Shown piece by piece: positions 63,916-64,000 of a stretch of 64,000 nt of DNA. How positions within the stretch are numbered: position 1 is the first letter of the stretch; every line of letters starts with the position of its first letter. This stretch comes from Rosa chinensis (lineage: Eukaryota > Streptophyta > Magnoliopsida > Rosales > Rosaceae), in the NCBI RefSeq assembly GCF_002994745.2, contig NC_037092.1, forward strand, positions 15,181,501-15,245,500, written 5' to 3'. Position numbers and translations under genes: made by a program. Under the pieces are notes generated by a model that was not told where the DNA came from, did not search any database, and saw only the letters and a list, made by a program, of their open reading frames with translations.

Positions 63916-64000
63916 CTAGATCTCCATGTTGCCTTGAACGTTCCAGAAATGCTCTATCAGATCCCCTTGAAGGTTTGAGTGACTGTTTGCACTTCTAATG
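63916..64000 (-). CDS. PIF/Harbinger transposase, C-terminal end (partial at window edge)
   Basis: Reading leftward from the edge, the frame gives IRSANSHSNLQGDLIEHFWNVQGNMEI and a stop (TAG) at 63916. Harbinger nuclease-type transposases (DDE_Tnp_4) typically end with a (H)xxLRNDLIEHLW motif, which this matches as LQGDLIEHFW. The catalytic part lies outside the window. It is convergent with ORF1, as expected for the superfamily. Whether the rest of the gene is intact cannot be seen. Confidence 0.6.
   Translation of the reverse strand, partial: IRSANSHSNLQGDLIEHFWNVQGNMEI

Overview
This is a plant nuclear window. The evidence is spliced genes with GT-AG introns, plant-type LTR retrotransposons primed from tRNA-iMet, CACTA, hAT, MULE, Helitron and PIF/Harbinger elements, and plant receptor-like proteins. 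It looks like a eudicot. Rosaceae would fit the general feel of the repeats, but nothing in the sequence proves it. The window is mostly nested transposons and decayed gene copies. Only one cellular gene looks intact: a three-exon ZIP metal transporter (56129-58165).

Layout. 1-3297 is the right part of a CACTA element carrying captured exons of an ATP-synthase inhibitor (IF1-like) and of a BIG-type ARF-GEF. 3855-8145 is bounded by long inverted repeats (MULE-like); it holds a broken MTV1/VHS-domain exon interrupted by a 2.6 kb solo LTR. 8266-18444 is a nested stack: a MULE with a 9-bp target duplication (TSD) holds a ribose-5-phosphate isomerase fragment and a probable solo LTR, and that LTR is split by a 5.87 kb CACTA element carrying casein kinase 2 alpha exon 1. 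18600-29500 is the first copy of a ZIP plus receptor-like-protein (RLP) module. Both genes are broken, with a copia element (18943-25293) and a 664-bp solo LTR (25940-26603) inserted. 29938-35503 is a retroposon with a 15-bp TSD, a 366-codon open ORF and a young copia element inside. 36132-37787 is a hAT element. 38586 to about 39700 is a possible Harbinger-like MITE. 39826-45658 is a complete CACTA element with pieces of at least four host genes (P450 reductase, ERDJ3B, L-aspartate oxidase, glutamine synthetase), all on one strand. 45767-48205 is a hAT inside which a second hAT is nested. 48300-51752 is the second, broken ZIP plus RLP copy. 52784-54415 is a probable Helitron. 56129-58165 is the intact ZIP gene. 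58765-64000 is a PIF/Harbinger element with an ORF1 (Myb-like) gene, an AT-rich 139-bp tandem array, a MULE inserted in that array, and the end of a transposase gene at the window edge.

How it fits together. The strongest theme is repeated capture of host gene pieces by three related CACTA elements that share a CAGACGAC subterminal repeat. In each, captured exons keep their reading direction, and several keep splice sites and 5' leaders, so chimeric spliced transcripts are possible. The second theme is an ancient duplicated ZIP/RLP module in which one ZIP copy survived and the two RLP genes decayed. Family calls come from reading the translations by eye; no database search was run. Boundaries rest on target-site duplications that I read directly.
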